DNA of 64,000 bases from Burkholderiales bacterium (GTDB lineage: Bacteria > Pseudomonadota > Gammaproteobacteria > Burkholderiales > UBA11063): positions 539,511-603,510 of the forward strand of contig JAJFBE010000001.1 of assembly GCA_020697255.1 (NCBI GenBank), read 5' to 3'. Below, in pieces: positions 25,823-35,978 of the stretch (position 1 is the first letter of the stretch; every line of letters begins with the position of its first letter). The notes under the pieces were generated by a model. That model saw only the letters and a program-made list of their open reading frames with translations, was not told the DNA's origin and ran no database searches. Both the position numbers and the translations under genes were made by a program.

Positions 25823-27415
25823 TTAACCTTCAGGGTTTTCATTTTGCTTAAGTCGTCCGGCAATTAGGGTTAGCCCGCCTAATACCAGATAACCAATACT
25901 TAACTCTAGCGGAATCATCCTGACTGTTTCAGGTAGCCCAGAAGGTAATACCATAGCCCCGGTTAAAAGTAATGAATGAATTATACCAAAATAAGATAAA
26001 ATACTTAAAATTGCACAGCAGATAAAACTAGCAACAAATTTGCGATCAATTGCAAAACACAGAAATGATGCCCACAATACCCCCGTGACAATAAAACCAT
26101 TGCCTAGCATAGTAACCACTAAATCGTCACTTATATGTGGAGTTATATTAGTAAATAGTTTATGCTGCAGAGCATCCACCGCTATCAAATCGCCCGAGCC
26201 AATTTTTATTTCTACCAATCTTGCGATATTCGGAAAAAACGAAAAAAGTATTGGTGCAACATATTTTTTATCTGAACGAATAAAACCCTGCATGGCAATT
26301 TCGAAGGCTACATATAGTAAAACCGGTGCAACTACAGCCTCAGGTACCAGATTAACAATAAAGCCTACCAGGCCAAATACCCCACCAATGCCAACTATCA
26401 GAATATTGATCAACAAAAACCCGGCTTTAGCATTCATCTTTATATATGCTGGTAAACCAGCATAAGGTGTAGTCTGGGCAATCCCGCCAAATAAAGCCGA
26501 AACAGTTGTAGCAATACCATCAATAACCGCCAAATTCCGCACCCCGTAATTTTCACCGGCACGCACTGCACTTTCATCTACCGACATCGTGCCAAAAACC
26601 ACTAAAAGTGCAAATGGAATTACCACAGGAATATAGTTAATCACTTGTGGTAACACCGTAATGAAACTAAAATGTGGATAAGGTAATAAAAATTCAATAT
26701 CCGTTGCCAAATTAGGTATTGGTCCACTCAAACCAAATGGACTCAAAATGTAATAAACCACTGTGCCTGTGATTATAGCAAATACAACCCCTGATATATT
26801 AAACGGCAAGCGTACCCGGGCAAGCATAGTTAAAAATACAATTGCCAGGGAAATTAAGCCAACAATCGGCTCACTAAAAACTAACTGTAGCGAAAAAAAA
26901 CCAATCAAACCCATTGCTACACCACCAATTGCCCCAAGTAATGCAGCACTTGGAATAAGTGCTTTTAACTGCTTGATAAAAAGGCTGGCAAATAACTTGA
27001 AAATACCATTGAGAAATAAGCACCCCATACCGACATGCCAGGCATTAATAGCTGCTAAATGGGTATCGGGATTTATGTGCTTAAACATTATAAATGCCGG
27101 GCCAACGATACATACAATAAAACCAATAGCAGACGGTGCATCTAGCCCAGATGGAATTGCGGTCACATGGCGGTTTTGCTTTTTAGCCAAGTAAAAAGAG
27201 AGCATAAAATTTAGTGCATTACTGATTAGCACACCAAAAACCGTCCCAGGAATAATATGCTTAGTAATAATATCGGTCGGAAATTGATAACCAAATTTAA
27301 GAATTGCCGCTATAATAGTTAGTAGTGTAAGATTATCAAAAATGATTGTGGCTGATGCCGCTATATCACCAGTCGAAAACCAGCGATAATGAAAGTTGGA
27401 TTTTATTGCTTGCAT
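25823..27415 (-). CDS. NCS2-like xanthine/uracil-type permease
   Basis: 530 residues with about 12-14 hydrophobic segments. The N-terminal RWFSTGDIAASATIIFDNLTLL and the later TAIPSGLDAPSAIGF and VFGTMSVDESAVRAG (about residues 270-285) resemble the nucleobase cation symporter-2 superfamily, in a branch that I cannot name. Substrate is unknown; a purine or another small organic anion is possible. An AGG precedes the ATG. It is a single gene. Confidence 0.65.
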   Translation of the reverse strand: MQAIKSNFHYRWFSTGDIAASATIIFDNLTLLTIIAAILKFGYQFPTDIITKHIIPGTVFGVLISNALNFMLSFYLAKKQNRHVTAIPSGLDAPSAIGFIVCIVGPAFIMFKHINPDTHLAAINAWHVGMGCLFLNGIFKLFASLFIKQLKALIPSAALLGAIGGVAMGLIGFFSLQLVFSEPIVGLISLAIVFLTMLARVRLPFNISGVVFAIITGTVVYYILSPFGLSGPIPNLATDIEFLLPYPHFSFITVLPQVINYIPVVIPFALLVVFGTMSVDESAVRAGENYGVRNLAVIDGIATTVSALFGGIAQTTPYAGLPAYIKMNAKAGFLLINILIVGIGGVFGLVGFIVNLVPEAVVAPVLLYVAFEIAMQGFIRSDKKYVAPILFSFFPNIARLVEIKIGSGDLIAVDALQHKLFTNITPHISDDLVVTMLGNGFIVTGVLWASFLCFAIDRKFVASFICCAILSILSYFGIIHSLLLTGAMVLPSGLPETVRMIPLELSIGYLVLGGLTLIAGRLKQNENPEG

Positions 27416-27574
27416 ATAGTTTTAACCTGGGAAGTAATTTTTGTTGCCTGAGAAATTAAAGACAGGATTATAACATACTAAATTAATATACAACTATTTA
27501 CAATAAATGCACTATTTCTTATTTAGAGTTTTGCTAAACTCAATAAGTAATGAACTCGGTTGATATCTCTCATG

Positions 27575-28237
27575 TTATTTCTTTAAATTTCTATACTTAA
27601 AATAAAAACGTAAGATAAAAGAAACAACCGCCAGAGCAACCAATATTTTAAAAATCAGGATATACTTTAAGGAATCCATAACTGCAACTTCTTGATGCTC
27701 ACATTTAGTCAGCTTATCATTGATTTCCTTGTCATATTTTGATTGCTGGTTTTTATACATTGCTGCCTGATAAGTTGAATCATCGTGACAAACCACATCG
27801 TAGTAAGTCTCAGTCTGATTTCTCTGCATAGCGGATACTCCGCTTTCAGTAACATTAACCTTATGCAATATATTCGGACCAAAGATTTTGGCATTAGGAC
27901 AAATCTTCATCTGCTTTATAAACCCATTAGGGATATCAACCTGACCGGGGTATACATTACTCAGGCCTTTAACCTTTTGCTTACATTTGACTGTACCGGA
28001 TGCATCAAATTTAAAAACTACCGGCTCGTCAGTTTTTGTACAACTTATTTGAACTCCATAAGCAACTTCTTTTTTGATACAATATTTTTCAAAATCTCCT
28101 TTGGCATCAACATAGGTTGGTGCTTTAGCGACTACTTTTCTATGTTTATGCTTATGGGTATGAAATAAAGAACTAAAATTAAAGGCAAAAGCGTTAAAAT
28201 TTAATGTAGCAGCTATAATAATAAAAACAAATCTCAT
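27575..28237 (-). CDS. Exported, C-terminally anchored protein of unknown function
   Basis: 220 residues. The signal peptide ends near AFAFNF (about residue 20). A His/Lys-rich stretch THKHKHRK follows. Eight or so cysteines lie in the periplasmic part (CIKKEVAYGVQISC, KCKQKV, ICPN, VCHD, KCEH). A membrane segment, YILIFKILVALAVVSFILRF, lies at about 193-212 with a basic tail. It starts one base after the MscS-like gene ends, so the two form an operon. The family is not recognised. Confidence 0.65.
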   Translation of the reverse strand: MRFVFIIIAATLNFNAFAFNFSSLFHTHKHKHRKVVAKAPTYVDAKGDFEKYCIKKEVAYGVQISCTKTDEPVVFKFDASGTVKCKQKVKGLSNVYPGQVDIPNGFIKQMKICPNAKIFGPNILHKVNVTESGVSAMQRNQTETYYDVVCHDDSTYQAAMYKNQQSKYDKEINDKLTKCEHQEVAVMDSLKYILIFKILVALAVVSFILRFYFKYRNLKK

Positions 28238-29413
28238 TTATTTATCCATTGTCAGGTTAATTGCAGCAGGAGCCAGGCCAAAGAAATTCAAGGCTGCCAA
28301 AATATACTCGGTAATCCCTGATTTTATTTTATTATGCTCTATCGCATCTAACATAGTAGTAAATGCACAAACCTCAATAGACAGGCCACACACATTTGGA
28401 GTCAGAGTCTTTATATATTTGGCAAAATTATGATTTAATTTTTCATGATTATTTAAATAATGTTCTAAATGTAAGCGAAATAATGTTAAATTACTCGTAT
28501 TATTCATCTCTATGTTTATAAATTCCGGGTAATTATGTTTTATTCTATTGATGTATTCCGTATTTAAAAAACTTACTTTTTTTGGATCAAGATAAATAGT
28601 TTCAGTAAAACCTCTGCCATTCATAATAGGATTTGGTTGTGTATTTCTAACCGCATCCGTAGTTAATACATGCGTAGGTATACTTGTTATCGTGTAATCA
28701 GAATTACGTATTTTTACAAAATTAATCGAAATGTCTAATACTTCGCCATTGATATTATATTTATCAATAACAATCCAGTCTCCTACTTTTACCAATGATG
28801 TTGCGCTAGCCTGGATACTTGCAACAATTCCTAAAAAAGTATCTTTAAATATTATTAAAACAAAAGCAGATATTGCGCCAATACCAGTCAAAATAGTAAC
28901 CGGTGTACGGTTAAAAATATATGAGACGATCAAAATTAAGGTAACAATCCAGGAAAGAAAGTGTACTACTTTAACATACGATTCTATTGGCTTTAAGTTC
29001 TGATTGACTTTATATTCATGATAATTATGGTAAATTCGTATACATTTATTTAAACAGATATTTAGGATACAGATATTAAATATATTTGCTGACTTAATTA
29101 CAATAGTAGCAATATCTATGGCTATGGGATTTGGGTGCCTGGCTATTATAAAACTACCAAATACAAAAACCAGACCAAGACTAATTCTTGATAAAGAATT
29201 TAATACGCCGTGTTTAGCAATTAGCCGGGGTAAATAATATTTGCTACCAGTTAGGTATTTATTAATTTGCGGCAGAAGAAGTCCATTAAGAAGAAAATCA
29301 ACTCCGGAAGCAACTATGCCAATTAAAATAATAATTATAATTGAACTAAATATAACTTTTACATTGGCATCGGTAATACCAGATAAAAGCGTTATATTAA
29401 TTATCTCATCCAT
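28238..29413 (-). CDS. MscS-family mechanosensitive channel (YbdG-like)
   Basis: 391 residues. Four to five N-terminal membrane segments precede the pore region LTGIGAISAFVLIIFKDT (about 174-191), and the beta-domain has VGDWIVIDKYNINGEVLDI and TSIPTHVLTTDAVRN. Such channels release solutes on hypo-osmotic shock. Length and layout are closer to YbdG than to small MscS. It is cotranscribed with the anchored protein that follows. Confidence 0.88.
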   Translation of the reverse strand: MDEIINITLLSGITDANVKVIFSSIIIIILIGIVASGVDFLLNGLLLPQINKYLTGSKYYLPRLIAKHGVLNSLSRISLGLVFVFGSFIIARHPNPIAIDIATIVIKSANIFNICILNICLNKCIRIYHNYHEYKVNQNLKPIESYVKVVHFLSWIVTLILIVSYIFNRTPVTILTGIGAISAFVLIIFKDTFLGIVASIQASATSLVKVGDWIVIDKYNINGEVLDISINFVKIRNSDYTITSIPTHVLTTDAVRNTQPNPIMNGRGFTETIYLDPKKVSFLNTEYINRIKHNYPEFINIEMNNTSNLTLFRLHLEHYLNNHEKLNHNFAKYIKTLTPNVCGLSIEVCAFTTMLDAIEHNKIKSGITEYILAALNFFGLAPAAINLTMDK

Positions 29414-29563
29414 TTAAGAATTCATCCATAAGTAAAATGCAGGGCAATATTGTACGCTTTATTGCACACCAGATGCAAGGCTTTTGAATAAAAACCTTTT
29501 ACATCAATATGTTAGATAAATACTTTGGGAGAATATTGATAATATTTGATATGCAGGAATATT

Positions 29564-29590
29564 AAAAACCGGATTGTTTTAATCCGGCTT
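29564..29590 (-). terminator. Intrinsic terminator after the gene at 29632-30165
   Basis: On the minus strand AGCCGGATT and AATCCGGTT pair around a 5-base loop and are followed by TTTTT. It lies about 45 bases after the stop codon. Confidence 0.75.
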
Positions 29591-29631
29591 AAGTCGCATT
29601 AGGTCTGCAAAAGCACAAACTAATACCCTAT

Positions 29632-30165
29632 TTAGAGTTTTGACGGGATTTTTGGAGTACCAAATATACCATTATGAAAGTCATCCACTTTTTTCTGCAA
29701 TTTTGGCAGTAAGCTATTTATATCTACATTTTCATCAGAATAGGATCTGGCACATAATGCATGAGTATGGTAATAAACCACTCCGCCAGGCATTTGAATT
29801 TTTGCAAAGCTGCGTTCATGCACCTTGTCATCAGTAACCAACAATTCTCCACTAAACCCATTTTTTCCAGCCCATTTTATAGTATCTTTATCAGTCCCGG
29901 TTTTTGGCTCAAATGTAGGCATAGGACCCTCTTTATCAGTTTTAGGCAATTCATAACTCAACTTATACATCCTATTATCCAAAATGTATATATTTAAAAA
30001 TGAAAATTTTGTTGCGACCATATCATAGTGAAATTCAACCATAATACTATTACCTTTTTCTCCCGGTACATAACAAACAGCATATTCAGCCATTGCACGG
30101 TTTATAAATAAAAATAATACTAGCATTAAACCAAATAAATAATTAAGTTGTTTAAATCTTCTCAT
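29632..30165 (-). CDS. Exported protein of unknown function
   Basis: 177 residues. The signal peptide (about 1-26) ends at AMA. The mature part has two cysteines (AVCYVPG and ALCARSY), a central charged region and GVVYYHTHALC near residue 135. No family is recognised. It has its own terminator and ribosome-binding site (AAGGGAAC), so it is probably a single expressed gene. Confidence 0.6.
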   Translation of the reverse strand: MRRFKQLNYLFGLMLVLFLFINRAMAEYAVCYVPGEKGNSIMVEFHYDMVATKFSFLNIYILDNRMYKLSYELPKTDKEGPMPTFEPKTGTDKDTIKWAGKNGFSGELLVTDDKVHERSFAKIQMPGGVVYYHTHALCARSYSDENVDINSLLPKLQKKVDDFHNGIFGTPKIPSKL

Positions 30166-30263
30166 ATATATGTTCCCTTAAAAAATAATATTTATTAAGG
30201 CATTTAAATTCACGTAAAACCTATTTTTACTGTGAAATTACTTGCCTCTGCAGCATACCCGCA

Positions 30264-30476
30264 GTGACGGATTCTAACATGCCTGGTAACAATAACTTCT
30301 ATTACTTGGCATTTTATCTTATATATGTAGCAGGTGAGTATTTTAAAAATGGACATATGGGAGACTTGCCAACTTGGCTTGGAGCTATAGGGGCCATAGT
30401 TACAGGTTCCGCGTTAAGTATTTTTGCTTATCAGCAAAACAAAATAAATCAACTAAGTCAAAAGATCGATTTATAA
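30264..30476 (+). CDS. Small membrane protein of unknown function
   Basis: 70 residues from a GTG start; an ATG five codons later (30279) is an alternative. It has two hydrophobic stretches: FYYLAFYLIYVAG (about 12-24) and WLGAIGAIVTGSALSIFAY (about 38-56), ending in a polar coiled tail NKINQLSQKI. No clear ribosome-binding site. It converges on ppsR with a 2-base gap. Confidence 0.4.
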   Translation: MTDSNMPGNNNFYYLAFYLIYVAGEYFKNGHMGDLPTWLGAIGAIVTGSALSIFAYQQNKINQLSQKIDL

Positions 30477-30478
30477 TG

Positions 30479-31291
30479 TCAAAACTTACGGACTAAATGA
30501 ACTCTCTGCATTATACTACTGGCAATCTCTTCTATAGATTTTTCACTTGTATTTAGAAATGGAATGCCCTGATCTTTCATAATATGCTCTGCTGCATTAA
30601 TCTCAGTTTTACAATTATTAATATCAGCATAAGTACTATTTGGAATGCGATTTTGGCGAATTTGATGTAATCTATCAACATTTATGGACAAACCAAATAG
30701 CTTTCCATGGTATGGCACCAATACTTTAGGTAGTTTATCATGCTTTAAATCCATCTCCGCAAATGGATAATTGGCTGCTTTTATCCCATAATTTACCGCG
30801 AGATATAAACAAGTAGGTGTTTTACCAACTCTAGATACTCCAACTAAAATTACATCGGCATTATCATAATTTTTAACCGTTGCCCCATCATCATTGTGCA
30901 GCGAAAAATCTATCGCATCTATACGCTTATAATACTTAAATTCATCATTTATCCCATGCGATTTCCCCACCGCCTGCACTGCTTTTTGCCCCAAAGCATT
31001 TTCTAATTTGGGCATGAATGTCTCAAAAAAATCAATAAAACAAACGCAGTCCAATTTAAATTTATCCCGGATCTTGGGATTAACAATACTGCTTAAAATT
31101 ATCGGTTGCTCACCATCTTGAATAAAGCGATTCTGGATCTTTACAACCGCCGTGTCAGCCTTAAGCTCAGTATCAATAAATGGAATTAGTTCCTTACGAA
31201 CTGGCAGCTCATTAAACTGGGTTAACAAAGCATTACCCATTGACTCGGTAGTAATACCCGTTTGATCTGATAAAAAAAATACACTTCGCAT
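30479..31291 (-). CDS. ppsR: PEP synthase regulatory protein PpsR (kinase/pyrophosphorylase)
   Basis: Bifunctional enzyme that inactivates phosphoenolpyruvate synthase by ADP-dependent phosphorylation and reverses it with phosphate. 270 residues. The start VFFLSDQTGITTE and the P-loop GVSRVGKTPT (151-160) followed by CLYLAVNYGIKAANYPF are the family signature. The target PEP synthase gene is not in the window. It lies six bases after the gene at 31298. Confidence 0.95.
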   Translation of the reverse strand: MRSVFFLSDQTGITTESMGNALLTQFNELPVRKELIPFIDTELKADTAVVKIQNRFIQDGEQPIILSSIVNPKIRDKFKLDCVCFIDFFETFMPKLENALGQKAVQAVGKSHGINDEFKYYKRIDAIDFSLHNDDGATVKNYDNADVILVGVSRVGKTPTCLYLAVNYGIKAANYPFAEMDLKHDKLPKVLVPYHGKLFGLSINVDRLHQIRQNRIPNSTYADINNCKTEINAAEHIMKDQGIPFLNTSEKSIEEIASSIMQRVHLVRKF

Positions 31292-31297
31292 AATTAC

Positions 31298-32395
31298 CTA
31301 TATGAGAAAGTTGGCATGAGCCAGCCAATATAAAAAATAAGATATATAAAATAAGAAAAATATTACTGCCAGACTAATTTTTAAGCTTATTGATTTACGC
31401 GCCATGATTGTCAAACCAAAATATAATGTAAAAAGGGTTCCACAGAACCTGGCTTCAGACATCATACTACCTGTTGCTACACCTGGTAAAATGCATAGTA
31501 AGTTAAATAATGCTTCTTCATAATACTTTTTAACAATCAGATACACCGAGACAGCTACCGAAACAATAAACATTGTTGAGTTATGTGCATCTTTAAGCAT
31601 CGACAATAGCTGATGAAAGATATGATGGGTATCAAATCCCTGCCGCCCCCACTTCTTTTGGATATGCTGGAAAGCTAAATAGTCGCCGACATGTACCTGG
31701 AGATAAAGCATATAGAGTAATAATCCCAAGGTTGTGATAACACAACAAATCAATATTTTCGTGCTTAACTTTCCCCGAAATATATGATGCAAAAAATATG
31801 GAATACTAAACATAACCCCAACCGGACGCGTTGCGGATAATAATCCGCCGCATACTGCGGAAATTACCGGGCGGTTAGTTCGCATAAAGTAAAATCCAGA
31901 TAAAGAAAGTAGCAAAAACAGCGCTTCAGTGTAAAGCGAAGCAAAATATACACTAAATGGTGAAAAAGCCAGAAGTATTACCCCAAATCTACTATTGGTA
32001 TCATCAACAAATAAACGTAGATATTTATAGAAAACCAAAAGTGCTAAAAAAATAAATAACTGATTAAGAAGTATACCAGCCATTACCGGTGATAATGATG
32101 TAACAACCACCATAAATCTAACAATAAACGGATACAACGGAAAGAATGCCCAGTTGGCCAGCCCTTTCCAGATTCTAGGGCTTGAACGGACAGCATCATC
32201 ATACCCATCGGTAATGATAGTGATATACCATTTACAATCCCATTTGCACATTGCAGAAAAGAAATCTAAATGATTATGACTTAAAATATCCGTTGCTAAA
32301 TTATACTGGTAAAGCATAATTAAACGGCTAACCAAAAACACTAGAACACAAAATAATGCCCAGTGCATCTTATTAAATCTACCCATATTCCTCAA
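31298..32395 (-). CDS. PIG-V-like membrane mannosyltransferase-type protein
   Basis: 365 residues with about nine membrane segments. The N-terminal loop has a WDCKWYITIITDGY motif (about 52-65) and ANWAFFPLYP (about 81-90), the hallmark of bacterial relatives of the eukaryotic GPI mannosyltransferase PIG-V. SPFSVYFASLYTEALF follows. It probably transfers a sugar from a polyprenyl donor at the inner membrane; donor and acceptor are unknown. Confidence 0.75.
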   Translation of the reverse strand: MRNMGRFNKMHWALFCVLVFLVSRLIMLYQYNLATDILSHNHLDFFSAMCKWDCKWYITIITDGYDDAVRSSPRIWKGLANWAFFPLYPFIVRFMVVVTSLSPVMAGILLNQLFIFLALLVFYKYLRLFVDDTNSRFGVILLAFSPFSVYFASLYTEALFLLLSLSGFYFMRTNRPVISAVCGGLLSATRPVGVMFSIPYFLHHIFRGKLSTKILICCVITTLGLLLYMLYLQVHVGDYLAFQHIQKKWGRQGFDTHHIFHQLLSMLKDAHNSTMFIVSVAVSVYLIVKKYYEEALFNLLCILPGVATGSMMSEARFCGTLFTLYFGLTIMARKSISLKISLAVIFFLFYISYFLYWLAHANFLI

Positions 32396-32460
32396 GTTTC
32401 AAAAGTATTTTCTAAATAGATCCCTGCCCACGCAAGGATGACAGCAGCATTATAACAAAA

Positions 32461-32488
32461 AAAAACACCCGTTAATGGGTGTTTTTAT
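32461..32488 (-). terminator. Terminator of the alpha operon
   Basis: AAAAACACCC and GGGTGTTTTT form a perfect stem with a 6-base loop and flanking A/T tracts, about 16 bases after the rplQ stop. It can work on both strands. Confidence 0.85.
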
Positions 32489-32503
32489 TTTATGGATATG
32501 CTT

Positions 32504-32896
32504 TTATGCTTCGCTATCTTCGATAACTTCTGTATCAGCTGGACGATCCACTAATTCCATAAACGCACGTGGTGCATTGTCACCAGGGCGGAAGCCATGC
32601 TTTAATACTCGGGTATATCCACCGGCACGTGCATTATAACGTGGACCTAATACATCAAATAGTTTTACAACTATTTCACGATCACGAATACGCGAAAATG
32701 CCAAACGGCGATTTGCAACACTAGGCTCTTTGGCTAGAGTAATCAAAGGCTCTACGATTTTACGTAATTCTTTTGCCTTGGGTAATGTAGTAACAATAGC
32801 TTCATGTCTAAGTAATGCAACAGCCATGTTTTTGAACATTGCTTTACGGTGTGAAGCCGTACGGTTAAATTTGCGATGAGCGCATTGATGACGCAT
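32504..32896 (-). CDS. rplQ: 50S ribosomal protein L17
   Basis: 130 residues. [21 protein letters not shown] and [21 protein letters not shown] are typical; the sequence reads HQCAHRK where many proteins have HRKxGRK. It is the last gene of the alpha operon. Confidence 0.98.
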   Translation of the reverse strand: MRHQCAHRKFNRTASHRKAMFKNMAVALLRHEAIVTTLPKAKELRKIVEPLITLAKEPSVANRRLAFSRIRDREIVVKLFDVLGPRYNARAGGYTRVLKHGFRPGDNAPRAFMELVDRPADTEVIEDSEA

Positions 32897-32918
32897 TTTA
32901 TTTCATCCTATAATAATA

Positions 32919-33932
32919 TTATTTCTTTTTCTTTGCAGATGCAGGTGGCCAGTTATCTATAGTCATACCTAATTTTAAGCCACGATCATCTAATAACTCT
33001 TTTATTTCAGTTAAAGATTTTTTACCCAAATTTGGTGTGCGTAACAAATCATTTTCAGAGAACTGCACCAGATCACCAAGATAGTTAATATCCAAATGTT
33101 TTAAACAGTTAGCGCTTCTAACCGTTAATTCCAGATTATCAACTAATTCCAGGAACATAGGGTCAACTTCCGGCTCTTCTTTTACTTTAGCTAACTTACT
33201 GCTTATTGATTGAGTCTCAGGCATATGCTCTAAACCGGCAAATACCAATAATTGCTCAATTAATAGCTTGGATGCAGATCTTACCGCATCTTCAGGCGTA
33301 ATCACACCATTAGTTTCAACTTCTAAAACTAACTTGTCCAAATCGGTTTTTTGCTCCACACGTGCATTCTCGACATTAAACATTACACGAGTTACCGGCG
33401 AATAACCTGCATCCAGATGTATAACACCTGCAGTATCAGTTTTAGATTCGGCACGTCGTACACTTGCTGTCTCGTAGCCAACACCAGCTGCAACAGTAAT
33501 TTCCATATCCAGCTCAGTTTTACCTACCAAAGAACATATCATGTGCTCCGGATTTAATAGTTCAACATCATGTGTCAAAGTAATATCCGCACCGGTTACT
33601 ACAGCAGGGCCCTTTTTGGTTAGTTTCAATGTAACACTATCTTTGCCATGTAATTTAAATACTAAACCTTTTAGGTTTAATAAAATATCAACCACATCCT
33701 CATTTACTCCATTCATTGGCGCATATTCATGAGTAATTCCGGCTATTTTTACAGAAGTTACCGCAACTCCGGTCATAGATGATAATAAAACACGACGCAA
33801 GGCATTGCCTAGTGTATGTCCGTATCCACGCGCAAATGGTTCCATTACAATTTTACAATTGTTATTGTCATTATCAATTGCTGCAATACTAATTGACTTT
33901 GGTTTCAATAATTGCTTACTTAGGGCTTGCAT
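32919..33932 (-). CDS. rpoA: RNA polymerase alpha subunit
   Basis: 337 residues. The N-terminal domain has [23 protein letters not shown] (split here as the family signature at about 31-53), and it drives assembly of RNA polymerase. The C-terminal domain (about 255-337) has [12 protein letters not shown] and [19 protein letters not shown] and contacts UP elements and activators. It lies between rpsD and rplQ. Confidence 0.99.
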   Translation of the reverse strand: MQALSKQLLKPKSISIAAIDNDNNNCKIVMEPFARGYGHTLGNALRRVLLSSMTGVAVTSVKIAGITHEYAPMNGVNEDVVDILLNLKGLVFKLHGKDSVTLKLTKKGPAVVTGADITLTHDVELLNPEHMICSLVGKTELDMEITVAAGVGYETASVRRAESKTDTAGVIHLDAGYSPVTRVMFNVENARVEQKTDLDKLVLEVETNGVITPEDAVRSASKLLIEQLLVFAGLEHMPETQSISSKLAKVKEEPEVDPMFLELVDNLELTVRSANCLKHLDINYLGDLVQFSENDLLRTPNLGKKSLTEIKELLDDRGLKLGMTIDNWPPASAKKKK

Positions 33933-33950
33933 AATTTTATCTATCCTTTA

Positions 33951-34574
33951 TTATTTAGAGTAGAATTCTACCACTAGTTGTTCGTTAAGATCGCTGGATA
34001 AATCACTACGTTCAGGCATAGCTTTAAACGTGCCTTCCATTTTCTTTGGATTAACGTCTAACCATTGTGGAAAGCCAATTTGCTCACTCAAAGATAAAGA
34101 CTCCTGAATTCTAACTTGTTTTTGTCCTTTTTCGGTTATTGATACAATATCACCTGCTCTAACTTGAAAAGACGGAATATTTACAGATTTGCCATTTACC
34201 AAAATAGCTTTATGTGATACCAATTGACGTGCTTCAGCTCGTGTAGAACCAAAACCCATACGATATACTACATTATCTAATCTGGATTCTAATAGTTTTA
34301 ATAAATTTTCACCGGTAGAACCTTTTCTTCTGGCACTTTGGGCAAAATATTTTCTGAATTGACGCTCTAAAATACCGTACATACGACGTATTTTTTGCTT
34401 CTCACGTAATTGAATACCAAAATCTGACAATTTACCGCCCGAAGTAGCACCATGCTGACCAGGCGCAACACCCAAGTTACATTTTGCATCAGCGCTTTTT
34501 CTGCTACTAACTAATGATAGGTCCATCTTTTCACGACGCATTAATTTACATCTTGGTCCTGTATATCTAGCCAT
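33951..34574 (-). CDS. rpsD: 30S ribosomal protein S4
   Basis: 207 residues; primary 16S rRNA binder and, in E. coli, repressor of the alpha operon. [16 protein letters not shown], the S4 domain [21 protein letters not shown] (about 98-118) and [15 protein letters not shown] are present. Confidence 0.98.
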   Translation of the reverse strand: MARYTGPRCKLMRREKMDLSLVSSRKSADAKCNLGVAPGQHGATSGGKLSDFGIQLREKQKIRRMYGILERQFRKYFAQSARRKGSTGENLLKLLESRLDNVVYRMGFGSTRAEARQLVSHKAILVNGKSVNIPSFQVRAGDIVSITEKGQKQVRIQESLSLSEQIGFPQWLDVNPKKMEGTFKAMPERSDLSSDLNEQLVVEFYSK

Positions 34575-34585
34575 AAACTAACTCC

Positions 34586-34981
34586 TTAAACTCTACGTCT
34601 TTTCGGAGGACGGCAACCATTATGTGGAATTGGCGTAATATCCGAAATACTAACTATTTTTATACCCAAAGCATTTAATGCGCGAATTGATGACTCACGA
34701 CCAGGTCCGGGACCTTGTACACGTACATCCAGCATTTTAATACCATGTTCTTGGGCAACTTTTCCAGCTTTCTCCGCTGCAATCTGCGCAGCAAATGGAG
34801 TACTTTTCCGTGAGCCTTTATAACCAGCAGCACCAGAGCTAGCCCAAGATAAAGCATTCCCCTGACGATCTGTAATAGTAATAATTGTATTATTAAAAGA
34901 AGCATGAACGTGGGCTACACCTTCAGAGACTACTTTTCTCACTTTCTTTCTGACTTTTGTCGCTGTGTTTGCTTTAGTCAT
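34586..34981 (-). CDS. rpsK: 30S ribosomal protein S11
   Basis: 131 residues; part of the 30S platform. [33 protein letters not shown] and the end [18 protein letters not shown] identify it. Confidence 0.98.
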   Translation of the reverse strand: MTKANTATKVRKKVRKVVSEGVAHVHASFNNTIITITDRQGNALSWASSGAAGYKGSRKSTPFAAQIAAEKAGKVAQEHGIKMLDVRVQGPGPGRESSIRALNALGIKIVSISDITPIPHNGCRPPKRRRV

Positions 34982-34999
34982 TTAAAACCCTTATAATAG

Positions 35000-35023
35000 A
35001 TTCCCGCATATACGGGAATGACA
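35000..35023. repeat. REP-like hairpin inside the alpha operon
   Basis: ATTCCCG and CGGGAAT form a perfect 7-base stem around CATATA, followed by GACA. It lies between rpsM and rpsK and resembles the elements at 49651-49702 and, more loosely, 32419-32442 and 16083-16103. Confidence 0.65.
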
Positions 35024-35029
35024 AATATA

Positions 35030-35395
35030 TTATTTTTTCTTTCCTGCAATAGCTTTTCTCGGACCCTTACGAGTACGTGCATTTGTCTTAGTCCGTTGTC
35101 CACGAACCGGCAAACCTTTAAGATGACGACCACCACGGTAACATTTAAGATCTACTAAACGCTTAATGTTCATTGACACTTCACGACGCAGGTCACCCTC
35201 AATCGTAAAAGTAGCAACCTGATTACGCACTAGTTCCATCTTATCGTGTGATAAATCTTTTACCTTTATCTGCTCTTCAACTCCTGCCACGCCGCAAATC
35301 TTCTTTGCACGAGACGGCCCAATACCATAAATATGCTGTAAGCCTATTACAATATGAGCATTGTCAGGAATATTTACACCGGCAATACGCGCCAT
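35030..35395 (-). CDS. rpsM: 30S ribosomal protein S13
   Basis: 121 residues; 30S head protein contacting the 50S subunit. [19 protein letters not shown] and the C-terminal [22 protein letters not shown] are typical. First gene of the alpha block. Confidence 0.98.
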   Translation of the reverse strand: MARIAGVNIPDNAHIVIGLQHIYGIGPSRAKKICGVAGVEEQIKVKDLSHDKMELVRNQVATFTIEGDLRREVSMNIKRLVDLKCYRGGRHLKGLPVRGQRTKTNARTRKGPRKAIAGKKK

Positions 35396-35435
35396 TGCTT
35401 TTCCTTATAAAAATTAACGAATCAACGAGGACGAG

Positions 35436-35441
35436 ATTATA
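35436..35441 (-). promoter_or_regulatory. Likely internal promoter before rpsM
   Basis: TGTGGTATAAT on the minus strand gives a perfect -10 box with TGn extension, 41 bases before the rpsM start. No clear -35 box. It lies in the 134-base gap after rpmJ and would give the alpha operon its own promoter. Confidence 0.55.
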
Positions 35442-35529
35442 CCACAAAAGTGTACGCCCATGCTGAGAATTTAACACCAAACCAAAGTTTTCAATTAGTC
35501 AGAATATAACCTTAATTGAACGACCTTGA

Positions 35530-35643
35530 TTATCCTTGCTTTTGCTTATGTCTTGCTTCCTTGCAAATCACCCGGACAACTCCATGACGACGTACAATCT
35601 TACAATTACGACATATTTTTTTAACTGACGGCTGAACCCTCAT
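35530..35643 (-). CDS. rpmJ: 50S ribosomal protein L36
   Basis: 37 residues: starts [20 protein letters not shown] and ends [11 protein letters not shown]. Cys11, Cys14, Cys27 and His32 form the zinc-binding set of the C+ type of L36, so zinc binding is expected. The position between infA and rpsM is the usual one. Confidence 0.97.
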   Translation of the reverse strand: MRVQPSVKKICRNCKIVRRHGVVRVICKEARHKQKQG

Positions 35644-35717
35644 TTAAACACCTCTTTAATAAATTCAAGTTTCTTTTGCAACACAACTGATTTAAAACAG
35701 CATACTTTTAAATACCC

Positions 35718-35744
35718 CACCGCCAGCGCACGCGGCGTGTGGTA
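35718..35744. other. GC-rich hairpin between infA and rpmJ
   Basis: CCACCGCC and GGCGTGTGG are complementary with one mismatch and stand out in an AT-rich gap. It may stabilise or attenuate the transcript. Confidence 0.35.
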
Positions 35745-35748
35745 AGCT

Positions 35749-35967
35749 TTATTTTGCCCGAAATACAATACGAGCTTTATTTAAATCGTATGGAGTCATT
35801 TCAACTGTAACTTTGTCGCCCGGTAAAATACGAATGTAGTTCATCCGCATCTTGCCAGAAATATGACAAAGTACCACATGACCATTTTCCAGTTTTACAC
35901 GAAACATCGTATTGGGCAAAGCTTCAACAACTTCACCTTCAAACTGAATTACATCATCTTTTGCCAT
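35749..35967 (-). CDS. infA: Translation initiation factor IF-1
   Basis: 72 residues, OB fold; binds the 30S A site. [22 protein letters not shown] and [22 protein letters not shown] are characteristic. It lies between secY and rpmJ, 11 bases after secY. Confidence 0.98.
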   Translation of the reverse strand: MAKDDVIQFEGEVVEALPNTMFRVKLENGHVVLCHISGKMRMNYIRILPGDKVTVEMTPYDLNKARIVFRAK

Positions 35968-35978
35968 CGCATATCTTC

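Noticed and set aside
34675..34905. Second frame inside rpsK
   Set aside because: Leucine-rich shadow ORF within a ribosomal gene, with no start signal.
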